This document shows positions 1 through 11,691 of a DNA stretch of 64,000 bases, in pieces. Position 1 is the stretch's first letter, and the number at the start of each line of letters is the position of its first letter. The notes beneath the pieces are model-generated. The model saw only the letters and a list, made by a program, of their open reading frames with translations. It was not told the DNA's origin and made no database searches. Both the position numbers and the translations under genes were made by a program. Origin of the DNA: Leptidea sinapis (Eukaryota > Arthropoda > Insecta > Lepidoptera > Pieridae); assembly GCF_905404315.1 (NCBI RefSeq), contig NC_066312.1:16603001-16667000 (forward strand), given 5' to 3'.

Positions 1-1740
1 CGCAACAACAGGTGTGTCAAGAAGGCCTTTAAGGTGGGAGTATGCTTTTTTCTTGAAGGTCCCTAAGTCGTATCTGTTCGGGAAGACCGCTGCCGGTAGT
101 TGATTCCACAAAGTGGCTGTGCGAGGCAAGAAATTTCGAACAAAACGCGCGGTTGTGGAATGCCAGACGTCTACGTGATGCGGATGGTACTTTGCACGTA
201 ATGTCCGATGGTGGAATTCGGCCGCTGGAATCAACCCGAACAGCTCCTCTGAGCACTCCCCGTGATAAATGCGGTAGAAGATGCAGAGAGAACCCACATC
301 TCTACGCAATGCTAGAGAATCAAGCCGATCGGAGATGACTTGATCGTCGATGATTCGAGCCGCTCTTCGTTGTATGCGGTCAAATGGAAGAAGCTGGTAC
401 TGGGGAGCACCCGCCCAGAGGTGAGAACAGTACTCCATGTGAGGCCGAATTTGCGCCTTATAAAGTTGCAGGCGGTGGCTTTTAGTGAAGTACTGTCTCG
501 CCTTACTGAGTACACCAAGCTTTTTAGAGGCCAGTTTGGCCTTCTCTTCCAAGTGACCACGGAACTGAACGTCGCTCGATATATCGACGCCAAGTATGAC
601 AATACAGGCTGTGGCAGTTAGAGAAACAGATCTGCCTCCACGGGTAGGATCCAAAAAAACACCGCATCTCGTCCCACTCTGCTGACCTATAGTGCCACAC
701 GCGGCGACAGCCTAAGAATCGGGGCCGTGTTAGGCGCGTGATCGGCACGGTGCTCCGGATCAGGCAGTGGTCCGACGATCCCAGAGGAGGGTCAACGGAA
801 ACTAGGTAGCCGTCCGGATGTGAGGTCAACAGAAGGTCCAACAGTGAATGTGTATGATCTTGCACATCTGGGATTCGCGTTGGCGCAATAACCAGTTGCG
901 TCAGACCATATGCTAAGGCGAAGTCGTGAACAGATCTCCCTGCATGATCGGTGGTACGTGAGCCTAGCCATTCGGCGAGGTGGGCGTTAAAATAGCCAAG
1001 AAACACGATTTCTGCAGTGGGGATCTGCTCCAACACGGAATCTGTAGCCATTTGCCTATACAGGCATGCGTAGATTCGCGGATGGTTATCGCAGTCTACA
1101 CGCAGCCAGATGACGGATAGGTCCTGTCCTTCAAGAAAACTCAGGCGTCGAGAACAGACATCCTCCCTGACGTAAACGCACACGCCAGCCCGTGGTATAA
1201 AGAAGTGTTCCAAATTATACCCCGGGTATAAAAAGTAAGATGAATCAGCCAGGGAGGATATCTGTGTCTCGGTTAAAAAGAGTTCTTCACCATCTCCAGA
1301 TGAAAGTGGACGGCATTTAAATTTGAGCGAAGTCCCCTGATGTTGCAAAAGTCCACAGCGAGTGTGGAGGAGGGTGGTTTGAGCCTCCTGCTCTATTTGC
1401 CCCGAGACAGCGCAGATTTGCCCCCTCCAGAATACGCGGGGCAGCCTGGGCAACCACTAATAGGTACAGGCCCTAATTTTGGACGCCCAGGGACGGAATC
1501 TCCAGGGCCTCATAGACTGGTACCGTCCTGGAGTAGTCTATTTTTAGTCCGTGCTGCCATTTGTATTTAGGAGGGGGGGTGTAGGCCTCCGGATACCCCA
1601 CTTACCGGACGAAACACAGCGGCATAGCCGCTATTTCACGCCAGTTTCGAGTGGGGGAGTGGTATTTCTCCGGGCGTGCCGGCCCAACTAGGTTGTGTCC
1701 GTGTGGACCCAACATGGCACTACCACTCCTAAAATTCAAC
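1..1740 (-). mobile_element. LINE-A (CR1/Daphne-like) copy with reverse transcriptase deleted
   Basis: Remnant of an APE-type non-LTR retrotransposon reading leftwards. About 1740-1480 is a GC-rich 5' leader. Roughly 1450-640 encodes the endonuclease domain: LFLTETQ near the start, then GYFNAHLAEWLGSRTTDHAG, SLLDLLLTSHPDG and GSSDHCLIRS, which are the usual APE motifs, with the catalytic Asp of GDFN replaced by Tyr. Just after the stretch WHYRSAEWDEMRCFFGSYPW the sequence jumps to the region that normally follows the RT domain (about 600-300: frame-shifted HLEEKAKLASKK, then a degraded RPHMEYCSHLW), and bases 300-1 carry the C-terminal motif FLPRTATLWNQLP. The whole RT catalytic core is therefore missing and the copy is dead. 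It sits in an intron of Unr, same strand. The clade assignment is by motif similarity only. Confidence 0.85.
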
Positions 1741-2267
1741 CTATTCTAGGGGGTGTTTCATTTACATAGGTATAATATCTCCTAAAATTTTAGATTTTAT
1801 ATAAAGCCAACAAAAAAACAGACTTACAACCATCATTTACTGTTAATCTTAATATTACTTATCCTGATTATAATACTTTAATCAATTAAAACTGCATTCA
1901 AATCATTTAAACTGTTTCCTTGATTAAGAGGAGCAAGATGATAGACGAAATTAAAAAATTGTATTGGGATCTATATCAGATTTTTAAGTAGTTACAATAA
2001 GATTTTAATGTTTCAAATTAAGCCATTCTTCTTACATCATTTGAATGTGTCAGTTTGCTGTTTTAAACACTTATTGAGTTGTTTTTTGACAGTAAATAAT
2101 AATAAATAAATGACTATGTAAAATATTGAGAGAAGTATAATTAACAGTATGGACAACAGTTATTACTCCTTTTTTATATCATCATTAGTATTTATGATTG
2201 TTTTATTATAAGGTATTTCAATATCATTTGGAATTTATCTATACTTTCAATAATAGCAATTGCTCAC
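1741..2267. other. Unr intron, no feature seen
   Basis: AT-rich sequence between the LINE remnant and the Unr exon ending at 2268. Nothing recognisable apart from the exon's donor site (GAG|GTGAG on the minus strand, 2266-2267). Confidence 0.6.
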
Positions 2268-2456
2268 CTCAACCTCTGAATGATCAGCTGCACGATATCT
2301 AATCCTGCCTGGAAGTGGATCAGTTTGGGTAACCCGTGCTGTGTTGCCACGATCCAAAGGTTTTAAGACTTGTCCACGCATTACTTCTGGATGTATGTCC
2401 TCAAAAACTACAGACCCACTAGGCAGCTTTGTTATATTGCAGGCCACTTCTTTGCC
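2268..2456 (-). CDS. Unr: Unr coding exon 4
   Basis: Acceptor AAAGCAG|GGC and donor GAG|GTGAG; exactly 63 codons in phase 0. Encodes GKEVACNITKLPSGS through DPLPGRIRYRAADHSEVE. An ATG lies in the intron just upstream in the same frame, but it belongs to the acceptor region and is not a start. Confidence 0.9.
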
Positions 2457-3824
2457 CTGCTTTGAAACCATGATAGTTATAAATGTAGTTCAACCAATGA
2501 TAATAAGTATTACAAAATTTATTATTAGCAAACATTGCTTCAATTGCTAGCAAGGAGACAAGGACTTAGGTCATGGGTCACTAAGAAGAACCTACAATAT
2601 GCAAACTTAGTATATATTCTAAGTTTTTGTAAATTATAGATGAATAATTTCTGCATATAAATAAATTAATATGTAATTATTAAGACTTCCTATGAATGTT
2701 ATGAGGTTAAAATCATAATAAATTCCAATATCTGTCAACCTACATTTCTTGTTTGTATTATAAACTCTACATCATCCCCTAATGCTAACTCTTCCTTCAT
2801 CTTGGCTTCAGAGAAGTGAAAGAATATTTCTTTCACTACATCGGCACGTTCAATAAAACCAAAATTATCTTTCTTTGAACACACTACCCCATGGTATTTA
2901 ACAGGGTGTGCTGGATTTTCGAAGCGCACATGACAAGCACCAAGAGTGCCTCTGTAAAAGAAAGTAAAATTTAATCAGTAGATAATAATAATGAAACTCC
3001 CAGTGATAGAATTAGATATTATCCATAAATACCTTTGGTTTGTAGCAATTTGAAAGCTAACAGCATCACCTGAATGCAAAATTACATTGCCCTCAACATC
3101 ATCTTTAGTATAAGGCAAGAAGAAACATTCACCACGGTTCTCATAAGAAATTCGCCCTGTATTATCACCAGATCCTTCACCCTTGACTTCGGTGGTTACA
3201 ATACCAGTGACACGAGCTTCACTCAATACCACTTCAGGAGCAATTTTTGTTACTGTTGATGCAATGGGTTTTCCAGTTCTTCTGTCATATGTCATTTCAA
3301 ATTCAACTGGATCACCGATCTTCAAGTGATCAATATTACCACTAAACTGACTGAAGTGAAAAAACAAACGTGCTTGTCTCTCACAACATTGGATAAATCC
3401 ATATGAATGAAGTAATTTTTCAATTATTCCTGTTTCTCTAATTGGTGGGTGGTTAATATAATCATATTGTGATGTATTATTTGTTGAACCTGATGAATAC
3501 ACACCCACAGAATCACCCATTGTACAAGTGTCTACATTATAATTTCCCAATGTGAATCTATTTCCCCCACCCGTCTTACTCATACTATTATGATTATCTC
3601 TGGGAGAACTTGGATAATCACTACTGAATGTACCTAAAAATAAATAATATATGATTGCTACACATTATCTTGTTATCAAATTAAGTCTTACTTTTTTTAA
3701 ACTCACCATTGCGATAACCTTGCTTTGACTGCATGTTAGAATGCTGAACATCTAGTATATTATTGTGCAATGTAGAGTGGGAATCTGGCGGCTGGAACAA
3801 TTTCCACTGAGGATTGCTAGACAT
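2268..3824 (-). CDS. Unr: Unr/CSDE1 cold-shock-domain RNA-binding protein, 5' four coding exons (partial)
   Basis: Four exons on the minus strand: 3824-3707, 3633-3033, 2951-2744 and 2456-2268. All junctions are GT-AG and join in phase, giving 372 codons; the remaining C-terminal exons lie left of the window. The ATG at 3824 opens MSSNPQWKLFQPP, which resembles the start of insect Unr. A first cold-shock domain begins near RETGIIEKLLHSYGFIQCC and contains LFFHFSQFSG (RNP-like aromatic motifs). A second non-canonical unit has GRISYENRGECFFLPYTKDD, a third has VKYHGVVCSKKDNFGFIER and IFFHFSEAKM, then GKEVACNITKLPSGSVVFED and PLPGRIRYRA. In the family, alternating canonical and non-canonical cold-shock domains bind RNA in the cytoplasm and control translation and mRNA stability (msl-2 repression in Drosophila, with Sxl). 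No 5' UTR exon could be located. Identity is secure. Confidence 0.93.
2744..2951 (-). CDS. Unr: Unr coding exon 3
   Basis: Acceptor TTTTACAG|A at 2952-2953. The donor is AAT|GTAGGT at 2743-2742; choosing it rather than the GT five bases downstream restores RN|GKEVACN across the junction as in Unr relatives. 208 bases, carrying the third cold-shock unit. Confidence 0.88.
3033..3633 (-). CDS. Unr: Unr coding exon 2
   Basis: Acceptor TTTTTAG|GT at 3634-3635 and donor CAAAG|GTATTT at 3032-3031; 601 bases. Encodes a Ser/Asn/Gly-rich linker, the first cold-shock domain and most of the second, non-canonical domain. An in-frame ATG (MSKTGGGNRF) inside it is internal, not the start. Confidence 0.92.
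3707..3824 (-). CDS. Unr: Unr coding exon 1
   Basis: Contains the start codon (3824-3822) and 39 complete codons, ending AAT G|GTGAGT, a strong donor at 3706-3705. The split Gly codon is completed by GT of the next exon. Confidence 0.9.
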
Positions 3825-6821
3825 ATTTTATATTTCAGTAGATATATGTATAAAATATAAATCCAAATCTCAGTTATATGAACCAATATATCACAGAAAA
3901 TAGTATGGAGTAATTTATTTAAAAAGTGCTTACAGATTTATAAAACAAATCACATTTTTAGTCTTTTGTCTTCACAAACACTGAGCCATCAAAACAAGCC
4001 ACAAACTTGCACCAAAACAATTGCAAAACAAAATAACTTGGAAGTATACTACACTAAAAATTATAATCCTCAGATGTCTTCAATGCTCGCTGAATCAGAG
4101 TTCTATACATCACCTTCTATTATTTTTAATTTTGTAGTTGCTGTTACGTCTTTCGTTTACTATATTAATAATTCACAGTTAAGTTACTTAGTTACTAAAG
4201 TTGAACTGAAAAAAAATAACACTATTAGAAATAAATTTACTTGAAATTTTTATGAAGGTAACGAAAAAATATTCAAAATTAGAAGTCCGTGCATCTTTCG
4301 AATCAGTATTGTCTTGTGAAAAAAAAATATAATAGATAAAAGTATACGCGCACTTCCTATGTTTCGCCCCTTATTGCTTTATTGAATTTACCTAATTCTG
4401 TGAAATGTGTGGATCGTCAACTTAGGAACACCCAATGCAATTGATTCTTGAGCCATGACAGTCATATAGTTGAAACCCAACAGCAAAATATATAAACATA
4501 TAACGTAAGAACGTCTTTTAATCAAGAATTTATAAATGAAAAAGCAATAACCCTTATATGTACTTCAGTTACTTATTACGCTCTACATTTTATTTGTTAT
4601 ATAGATAGGTATCGACTCACGACGGTATGCCCTGAACGACGCTCGATGTACCTACTCACTACCGAGACATTTTATAATTGTAACGCCGCAAGACTAATTA
4701 TTGCTGTGCAAAACGTAAATTGGAAAAGATACCGAATTTAAGAAACCGTATGATGGTGAGAAGGTTCTCTATATGAAACTGACTATAAATCTTTCATACT
4801 ATCAGAAGAACTCGAACTACATAAATAATTATTCTCACCACGACACAGCATAGCACTGACGACATACCGCCATATTGAATGTCAACACTCAACATAGTTG
4901 CAATTTTGACTTATCCACATTCCACACTGACAAAACAATATAGGTATGATTTATATACGGAATATTTGAAACTTTTAATTTTGTTGGGTAACGTAAATTA
5001 TATTAGACTTGAATCAGTATATAAAATAACTAGTTGGAATAATTTTTAAAATTTTTGTGTTTGCTTGAATGTAGACGACGGCAGAAGAACGATTTCGGAA
5101 AGTTATTTTATTTTTCTCTTTTAAGATTTCAGTTTGCGGCCATTATTTATTAGTTATGGCTATAGGGCTATGACAGTTTCAGACTCACAGAATATCTCAA
5201 ATATAATACCCGAGCGCCTACAACGAGTTTTAAACGAATAAGTATGTATATGGCTCAAACTGTTTCAATGTGAATTGTTATACAAGCAGCGCCGGCCCTA
5301 ACGTGCCCTAAATCTTAAACTAGAACCCTAGTAGAAATATACATTTTCTGACTTAAAGCAAGATTGTCGTTTGGTAGTTTTTATTGTATTTTTGTTCATC
5401 TAAACTTCAAAACCCACCCAGATAGGTTGCCTATTTTTTCTTGTCACAACTCATGGGTTGCCAGGTATGAACATGTAAACCGATACCAGTAACTTGCACC
5501 GGTATGGTTATTGAATGAAACTTAAATAAAAATAAAGTTAATTTTATTACAAACACGATCATATATGGATGCCTGCGAAAAATAAGTCCTGAATGTCGGT
5601 TGCCAAATTTTAAAAGATTAAATACTGCTCCAAGTATGTCCGACTGAGAGGTCCCTACCAACCATCCCATATTGTGTTAGAAGAGGATACAACATAGCAG
5701 CTGTTCGTAGTCCGGTCATTTAAAGAAAGATAGTACGCATGCTATCTGCTCTTGAAAACAATAACGATAGACTCGTACAGGCTGCGCATCATTTTAAGTC
5801 GTTTCATATTAAAATAAAGGGTTAGTTTTTTTTTCTTTTTCAAATAATTAAATTTTAATTAATAATTAATCGTATCCTGCACTGAAATTTGCTAGGCGAC
5901 CCATAATATGCTATATATTTATTGATATATTAAATTTATTAAAAAATCTGTTTCATCCAGCCATAACCAGCTTGGCAAAGGTCGTTCTATAAATGGATCA
6001 TAGACTATACTCATTGGTAAATTTTGCTATATTATCACTATAACAGAAAAATAAAGCCTTGTTGCGTTTTATCTTATATTAAATGTCAAGAAAGTTCGCG
6101 CTTACTAAGTAGCGGACATACTTTGCTAGTAAGATAATAATATACTCCTATCATTAACGCAATAACATGCACGTATTAAATATTTGTAAAATCAATTTAT
6201 GTTATTTGATATGGTCCGTATTACATTATCTTATAATTACAAATAGTACGAGAATTATCTCGTACAATTAATGAAAACAGTGCTCAAAAAACTCAAAATA
6301 TTTCATGTTACATGACTCTGTTTTTTTGTTGGAGTTACACTTCTTTAGGCACGTTATGAAAAAAATATTAGAGTGAAATTTTAAGATGTGCGCGCGTCAC
6401 TGTAACATAAAAGTAACTGGTTGAAGACTGAAGTTGGTTCCTTAAATTTTCTGACGTTTGCGTCATTCGTTTTTTTTTTGGTTTCTTCATCCATAATTAG
6501 GACAGATTAAGGATTCAAGCCCATACAGCCGTATTCATTATTTAATAATTAATTGTCAAAGCAATCTTTGCAAGATTTTAACAAAATTGTTAAATTTCTA
6601 AAAACGTAGAATAGCACGAGGAATAAATCATTTTAATGATTTTTACTTTGTTAGGCTAAGGAAGTACACACAATTTATTTTTCTACAGACGTTAGTGAAA
6701 GGTGATTGTTAAACACCTTATAATAGTGTTAATATTCTAAGTTAAGCACTGTACGTATATAGTTTAAATCTAAAATGTGTAATATGTAAATGGTTGTATT
6801 GGTAGCATGTAAAAAGTAGTT
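3825..6821. other. Upstream region of Unr, no gene recognised
   Basis: Must contain the Unr promoter and 5' UTR, but I could not place a first exon or core promoter. The short open frames at 3966-4244 and 5431-5670 have AT-driven composition and no recognisable motif. No transposon ends were identified. Confidence 0.4.
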
Positions 6822-7025
6822 CTGACTTCAAAAACTGAAAAGTAAAAAATAACTTAATAAATATTTAATTTAATACACCTCTTAAGCAAACTTAATTACC
6901 TTTAATATTAAAAAAAATGCAACCTATTGATAGGGTAGAAGTCGGTGCCTGCCGGCTTGGGTTGTTTTGTTCTAGATGAAGTTATAAGATAACCCGCTTA
7001 AAGTCATGTGTGGCGTCTGTAGGTA

Positions 7026-8321
7026 CAGGGTGGCTCAATAGAACGTGCATATTTAAAATATTGATTAAAAAATAAATACAAAAGGTATAGTTAAAATAAA
7101 ACTGAGGTATTATTAAGAAATAACTGAAGTTTATTGTTTAAAAATAACATCATCTAAATGATGACCCTCTCTACGACGACACTCCTCTAATCGCAAACGG
7201 AAGTTATTGAAAACTTTCTTCAGTAATGCTGGTGTAATTGCTGCCATTTCACCACGGATAATCTCCTTGAGCTGATCGATGTTTTTCGGATTATTGCTGT
7301 AGACTTTGTTCTTGAGGTATCCCCACAAAAAAAAGTCAGGAGGCGTCACGTCTGGACTACGTGGGGGCCATGGGATATCACCTCTTTTCGAAATCAGTCT
7401 GCCAGGGAACATCTGTTTCACAACCACCATGGAGTCATTTGATGTGTGACAGGTAGCTCCGTCTTGTTGAAACCAAGTCCTAGAATTCACTATTCTTGAA
7501 TTTTCAAGCTCTGGAGCCAAAAAACCTTCCAACATCGCAACATGGCGTTCGGTATTAACAGTGACGTTTTGCCCCCGCGCATTTTCAAAGAAAAACGGTC
7601 CAATTATTCCTCTACCAGAGATTGCTGCCCATACTGTCACTTTAGGACTATGCAGTGGTTTCTGGTGCTTGAGTTTGGGATTCTCACTGTTCCAGTAACG
7701 ACAATTTTGACGGTTTACGAACCCATTGATATGGAAGTGGGCCTCATCTGAGAAAAGGATATTGTCAAAATTGGAAAATGCAAGCAAATGCGAGCCTTGC
7801 TCCGAAGTCAAGACTCTTTCAATTCTTGTGTTAACTGCAGCTTGTAAGGATGCAGTTTAAGATCCAAGTTAAAAATTCGTTGCAAACTTCGTCTCGATAA
7901 GTGTAAGACAGACGATCTCTTGCGAGTAGACATTTGTGGATCTCCTCGTACAGACTGCATAACTCTCTTAATATTGTCGTCGGTCCTAGATGTTCTTGGA
8001 CGACCTTTTGCTTGTGGTTTAAACGTTGAACCAGTCTCTTCAAAACGCTGTACCCATATTTTAATTAAATTAGCACTCGGAGCTTCACTAATTTGCCGTA
8101 GTCCATATTCAGAACAATATAAACGCCTAGTAACGATGTATGAACGAGAGTTCTCGTAAAATGCGCGCGCGTAAAATGCGCGACGCTTCCCGTCGAAGTG
8201 ACTCATAGTGACTAAAACTCCATTAGCCCGCCTACCCAACGATGCAGACTCCCCCCGCCCGCGCACTTTCTACCCCGCGATAAAAGATGATGCAATATGC
8301 ACGTTCTATTGCGCCACCCTG
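7026..8321 (-). mobile_element. mariner-like element of the DD41D (rosa-type) group
   Basis: A 1296-bp element flanked by TA on both sides (7024-7025, 8322-8323). The ends are inverted repeats: CAGGGTGGCTCAATAGAACG at the left and, on the opposite strand, CAGGGTGGCGCAATAGAACG at the right, continuing about 8 more bases. It contains a broken transposase on the minus strand. The 41-residue spacing between the second and third catalytic Asp points to the DD41D group. Confidence 0.88.
7131..8266 (-). pseudogene. mariner transposase, frameshifted
   Basis: Two overlapping frames together cover a transposase. The N-terminal half (8266-7808; more plausible start at MSHFDGKRRAF) has helix-turn-helix DNA-binding regions, including GLRQISEAPSANLIKIWVQR and a second helix near RSLQRIFNLDLKLHPYK. 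The C-terminal half (7811-7131) has catalytic blocks ILFSDEAHFHING, TWFQQDGATCHTS and WPPRSPDVTPPDFFLWGYLK. The triad Asp residues are intact, with 41 residues between the second and third. The halves meet at QELKES/LTSEQGS, where a frameshift and probably a short deletion separate them, so no active product is expected. Confidence 0.85.
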
Positions 8322-8847
8322 TACTAAGCTGTTATTATATGGCTTAACACCGACTTCAAACCTATCTATCGGTAGTATTTTATTAATATTAAAGGTAATT
8401 AGGTTTGCTTAGCTGGTGTTTTAAATTAAATATTTATTAAGTTATTTTTTACTTTTCAGTTTTTGAAGTCAGTTTTTTTAACCTAGTTTTATTTTTTTAT
8501 TTTTTTGTGTCTGTTATAGGTTGTTTTGTAAACAACAGTAGGATTTTTCCAGATAATATCAGGTGTACTATAAGATTTCATAGCTTCTTATGGTCATATA
8601 TTGATATTAAATTTTTTAAAGCTATTATGGCTTAATAACTTGATAAAGAATACGAAATATATTATTTGACATAAGATCGCTTCGATCCTATTCTCGTTTT
8701 GTTACGAGAATAGGCCTACTGTTCAATAATAATTCAAAACATGGCATGGCCTTTGACGATGGCATCATGGCTCTGCCTTTGCCTTTTCTTTTAAGGCCAC
8801 GGGAAGAAGAAAAAAACAATAGGCAATTCTGAACGTAGTGTTTAGAT

Positions 8848-9261
8848 CAGCGTTGCCAGATGTACCGCTTTTCCGTTTTGTTCACCGCCTTTCTTGATAA
8901 TGGATCCACCTTCCGCTTTTAACTGACGCGGTTCCGCTTTTTTGAGACTAGTTAGTTCCATGTCATGTTCAACTTTGAACAAGTTGAAAATTTACTCGAT
9001 TGAATGAATACTTCCAGTCTGAAAAGACTGTTGTAACAGTAGTACACGAAAAAATGGTGACTTATGGAATGAATGGTGAAAGACGAAATTGGTGAACGGC
9101 TGTCCACAAATCTTCCTAACTTCGCGCTCATAGCTCTGTCAGTTCCTATTTCAAATGCAGATTTTGAGAGGAAATTCAATAAAATATAATGTTTAAGCAA
9201 GAAGTTCCGCTTTTTTAAAGTACCGCTACCGCATTTTCAACTTTCGTATCTGGCAGCACTG
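8848..9261 (+). mobile_element. Internally deleted hAT element with 8-bp target duplication
   Basis: Ends CAGCGTTGCCAGAT and, inverted, CAGTGCTGCCAGAT (12 of 14 identical). Flanking 8-mers GTTTAGAT (8840-8847) and GTTTAAAT (9262-9269) differ by one base, as expected for a hAT duplication. On the plus strand about 9105-9183 encodes FALIALSVPISNADFERKF and then a stop, matching the hAT C-terminal dimerisation motif (SNADxER.F). Only 414 bp long, so it is a non-autonomous deletion derivative. Confidence 0.82.
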
Positions 9262-9510
9262 GTTTAAATTCTCTTTGGGTAATTAAAATTTCAAATATTA
9301 TTTGGCTACTAAGGAAATTTTAAAATATTTCTTTTTTTCTAGTCATGAAAACAATCCTTTTACAATATTTAACGCTTTAAGAGAGAAATGAGTGTGTATT
9401 TTGAGAATGTATTTATGAGTCTGAGGAGAATTGGCACAAGATAAGTAAACACAAGCATGATAGCCCTTTTTTTGTTGTAGCACCTACTAACCCCTTCCCT
9501 CTTTAAATGA

Positions 9511-9562
9511 ATTGTATTTCTATATAAAATTTCATGTTCTATTGTATTTCTATATAAAATTT
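9511..9562. repeat. Short tandem duplication, 30-bp period
   Basis: The 20-mer ATTGTATTTCTATATAAAAT occurs at 9511 and again exactly 30 bases later at 9541. Confidence 0.85.
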
Positions 9563-9732
9563 ACTACCTGTTGGAATTCTAAAAGTTTAAACATTTTTTC
9601 AAGGTGTGGAGTGACTACAATATTTATTGCAAAAATAAATGTGCTGAAATCAAAGGGGCAGTTAACAGCACTTTTGAAGGGCAGCACTGCCAAGTTTAAT
9701 TAACTGACTTGAAAGCAGTGTGATACAGATAA

Positions 9733-9758
9733 TTAATAATAATAATAATATAATAATA
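9733..9758. repeat. (TAA)n microsatellite
   Basis: Imperfect run of AAT/TAA trinucleotides. Confidence 0.9.
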
Positions 9759-9894
9759 TTGACACACTTTTTACACAAATTATCTTGCCCCAAGTTAAGC
9801 ATATATAGCCTGTGTTATGGGTTACAAGACAATGATATATTTAATACAATATACTTACTAAAACATATATAAATTCATATAAACATACATAAAT

Positions 9895-10028
9895 ACATTT
9901 AAACATCCATAACTCGGAAACAAACATCAATATTCATCATATAAATGCTTGCACCTACCGGGATTCGAACCCGGGACCTCTAGCATAGTAGGTAGGATCG
10001 CTAACCACTCGGCTATACAGGTCGTCAT
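9895..10028 (-). mobile_element. tRNA-derived SINE
   Basis: On the minus strand a pol III A-box-like TAGCCGAGTGGTTAGC is followed by a perfect B box GGTTCGAATCC. The anticodon arm does not fold and the acceptor stem is partial, so this is a SINE head rather than a tRNA gene. A second copy is at 63520-63645, sharing the downstream tail (ATATGATGAATATT-like, then GGATGTTT). Confidence 0.75.
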
Positions 10029-10029
10029 A

Positions 10030-11537
10030 ATTGCTGTTGTAAATGGAATAAAATGTTAGGTTAAGCTAATTTTTATTTATTTTGCATTTATTAATGTTTG
10101 CTGTTTTAGATATATAATAAAAGTTATGTATGAAGTGCATTTATTTTATCGACACATTACATAATGTGCTTCTCCTATCTAAATTTTCGCCAATATTACT
10201 CTTTTTGTAAATAATGGAATTGATGTCAACAGCAAGGCTTTCTGAAAATATCGGAAACACCTGCAAATATTCAATATTGACTGTGGTTTTAAAATTATTC
10301 ACAATGACTAATTATTAATGTCTATTTCTAGCACTAAACTAATAACCAGACTTGCTCATTATTTCAATGTAACTGCATTTAATGTTGGCTAAACAATATT
10401 CCCGTTGAATACCCTATTCCAGTAGGTTGATTTTATATTTTGTCTTTTGGATGGAGCGATAGAGGAATATGAAAATTTCATATCACTTTTGTCCATAGGA
10501 TTTATTTTCTTTCTAAGATTAGCTCTACATGTGTTTTATATACAATAATATATACAAAAAAATATGCAGGTACTTAATAAATCAAAAATAAAACAGGTAG
10601 GTCCACTTACCTACCTTTTTGCATTTGAAAACCTCAGTTTATTGTTCAAATCACTTAATCATATAATATCTATTTTCACCAACAAATTTTGAATGAATAA
10701 AGTATTGACAGTGCCCGATGGCCAGCCTACGGAATTTATATTTATGTACTTCAAAACAAAGTTCGTGTTCGCAATTCTTGTTAGTGTGACTTTTACCTAG
10801 TTTACATTACGAAAGCACTCTAAAATCCTAATGCTAGCAAAAAAATAGTTCTTTGTACGCACGATGGTGGCGCAGTACCATATCAACTACAACAATTATT
10901 TTAAAGTTATTTATAGGGGTATATCGGCGTAGATAGTTGCAAGGACTTTTACAGGTCAAGCGCAACGAACAATCTGCGTACATCGCGGTGCGCGCAGTGT
11001 CATAATAATTATTATCAATGCATCCTTATTCTAAGAATGCATCCTATAATGCCTGTGCCACAAAGAGCAAATTAAAACTTATTATTTTGACTTAAAGAAT
11101 GCTCGTTGAATGAGTAGGTACCCACGTTCAAGTAAACAATTCATACATGACTTTTGCCCTTTGTAGGCCTGCCGCGCCGTAATGACTACTTAGGACAGAA
11201 TATTAGGTATAATAGTAAGCTTTGAAAGGGCTTGAACTGTACCTATGTGTAAGGTTTGGCCTGAGACAGCCAGCTTCTTGCTTTGGTTGCTCCGGACACT
11301 CGCGAGCCATTTGTATGTCGCTTTGTGTTATTGTGCGTGCATTGCTGAAAATAGAGGTGAACTGTCGACCTTAATTTTTTTCCACGTTTTCACAGTTTAT
11401 GTAGATGTATAAAGATTTAAGTTAAGTGCGAGTCGATTCCGCAGGCCGTAGAGTCCTAATTTACACCACATAGAATTGATATCTCGAAATAAAAATTAGT
11501 GTTCATTGAAATTTATATTTTTTTTATATATATTAAA
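10030..11537. other. Intergenic, nothing recognised
   Basis: AT-rich sequence without long open frames, transposon termini or structured RNA that I could identify. Confidence 0.5.
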
Positions 11538-11691
11538 CTAGCTGACCCAACAGACGTTGTTCTGTTCATAATAAAAAAAACTTGCGGGTGGATTTGAGTA
11601 AAATCCGTTCTTAGCTGACCTCTACTCGGTGAAAAGCATATTCCTACCAAATTTCAAGTCTTTAACTCTAATGGTTCAAGATGAGTGACTA

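Larger units (their letters stand above)
6822..8473. repeat. Palindromic foldback repeat (126-bp inverted arms) split by a mariner
   Basis: Left arm 6822-6947 and right arm 8348-8473 are inverted copies. Both read from CTGACTTCAAAAACTGAAAA outside to GAAGTCGGTG inside, with scattered mismatches. A single arm of the same family is at 49131-49247. The DD41D mariner (7026-8321) sits in the spacer, which is otherwise only about 100 bases, so the original element was roughly 350 bp: a palindromic MITE. Outer ends are given by arm similarity; no target duplication was proven. Confidence 0.8.

Noticed and set aside
3966..4244. A 92-codon gene upstream of Unr
   Set aside because: AT-driven composition and no motif; the region is more likely Unr 5' flank.
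7026..8321. Active mariner
   Set aside because: The transposase frame is broken between the DNA-binding and catalytic halves, although the catalytic residues themselves are intact.
9960..10025. A tRNA gene on the minus strand
   Set aside because: A and B boxes are present, but the anticodon arm does not pair and a second diverged copy with the same extended tail exists at 63.5 kb, so it is a SINE.
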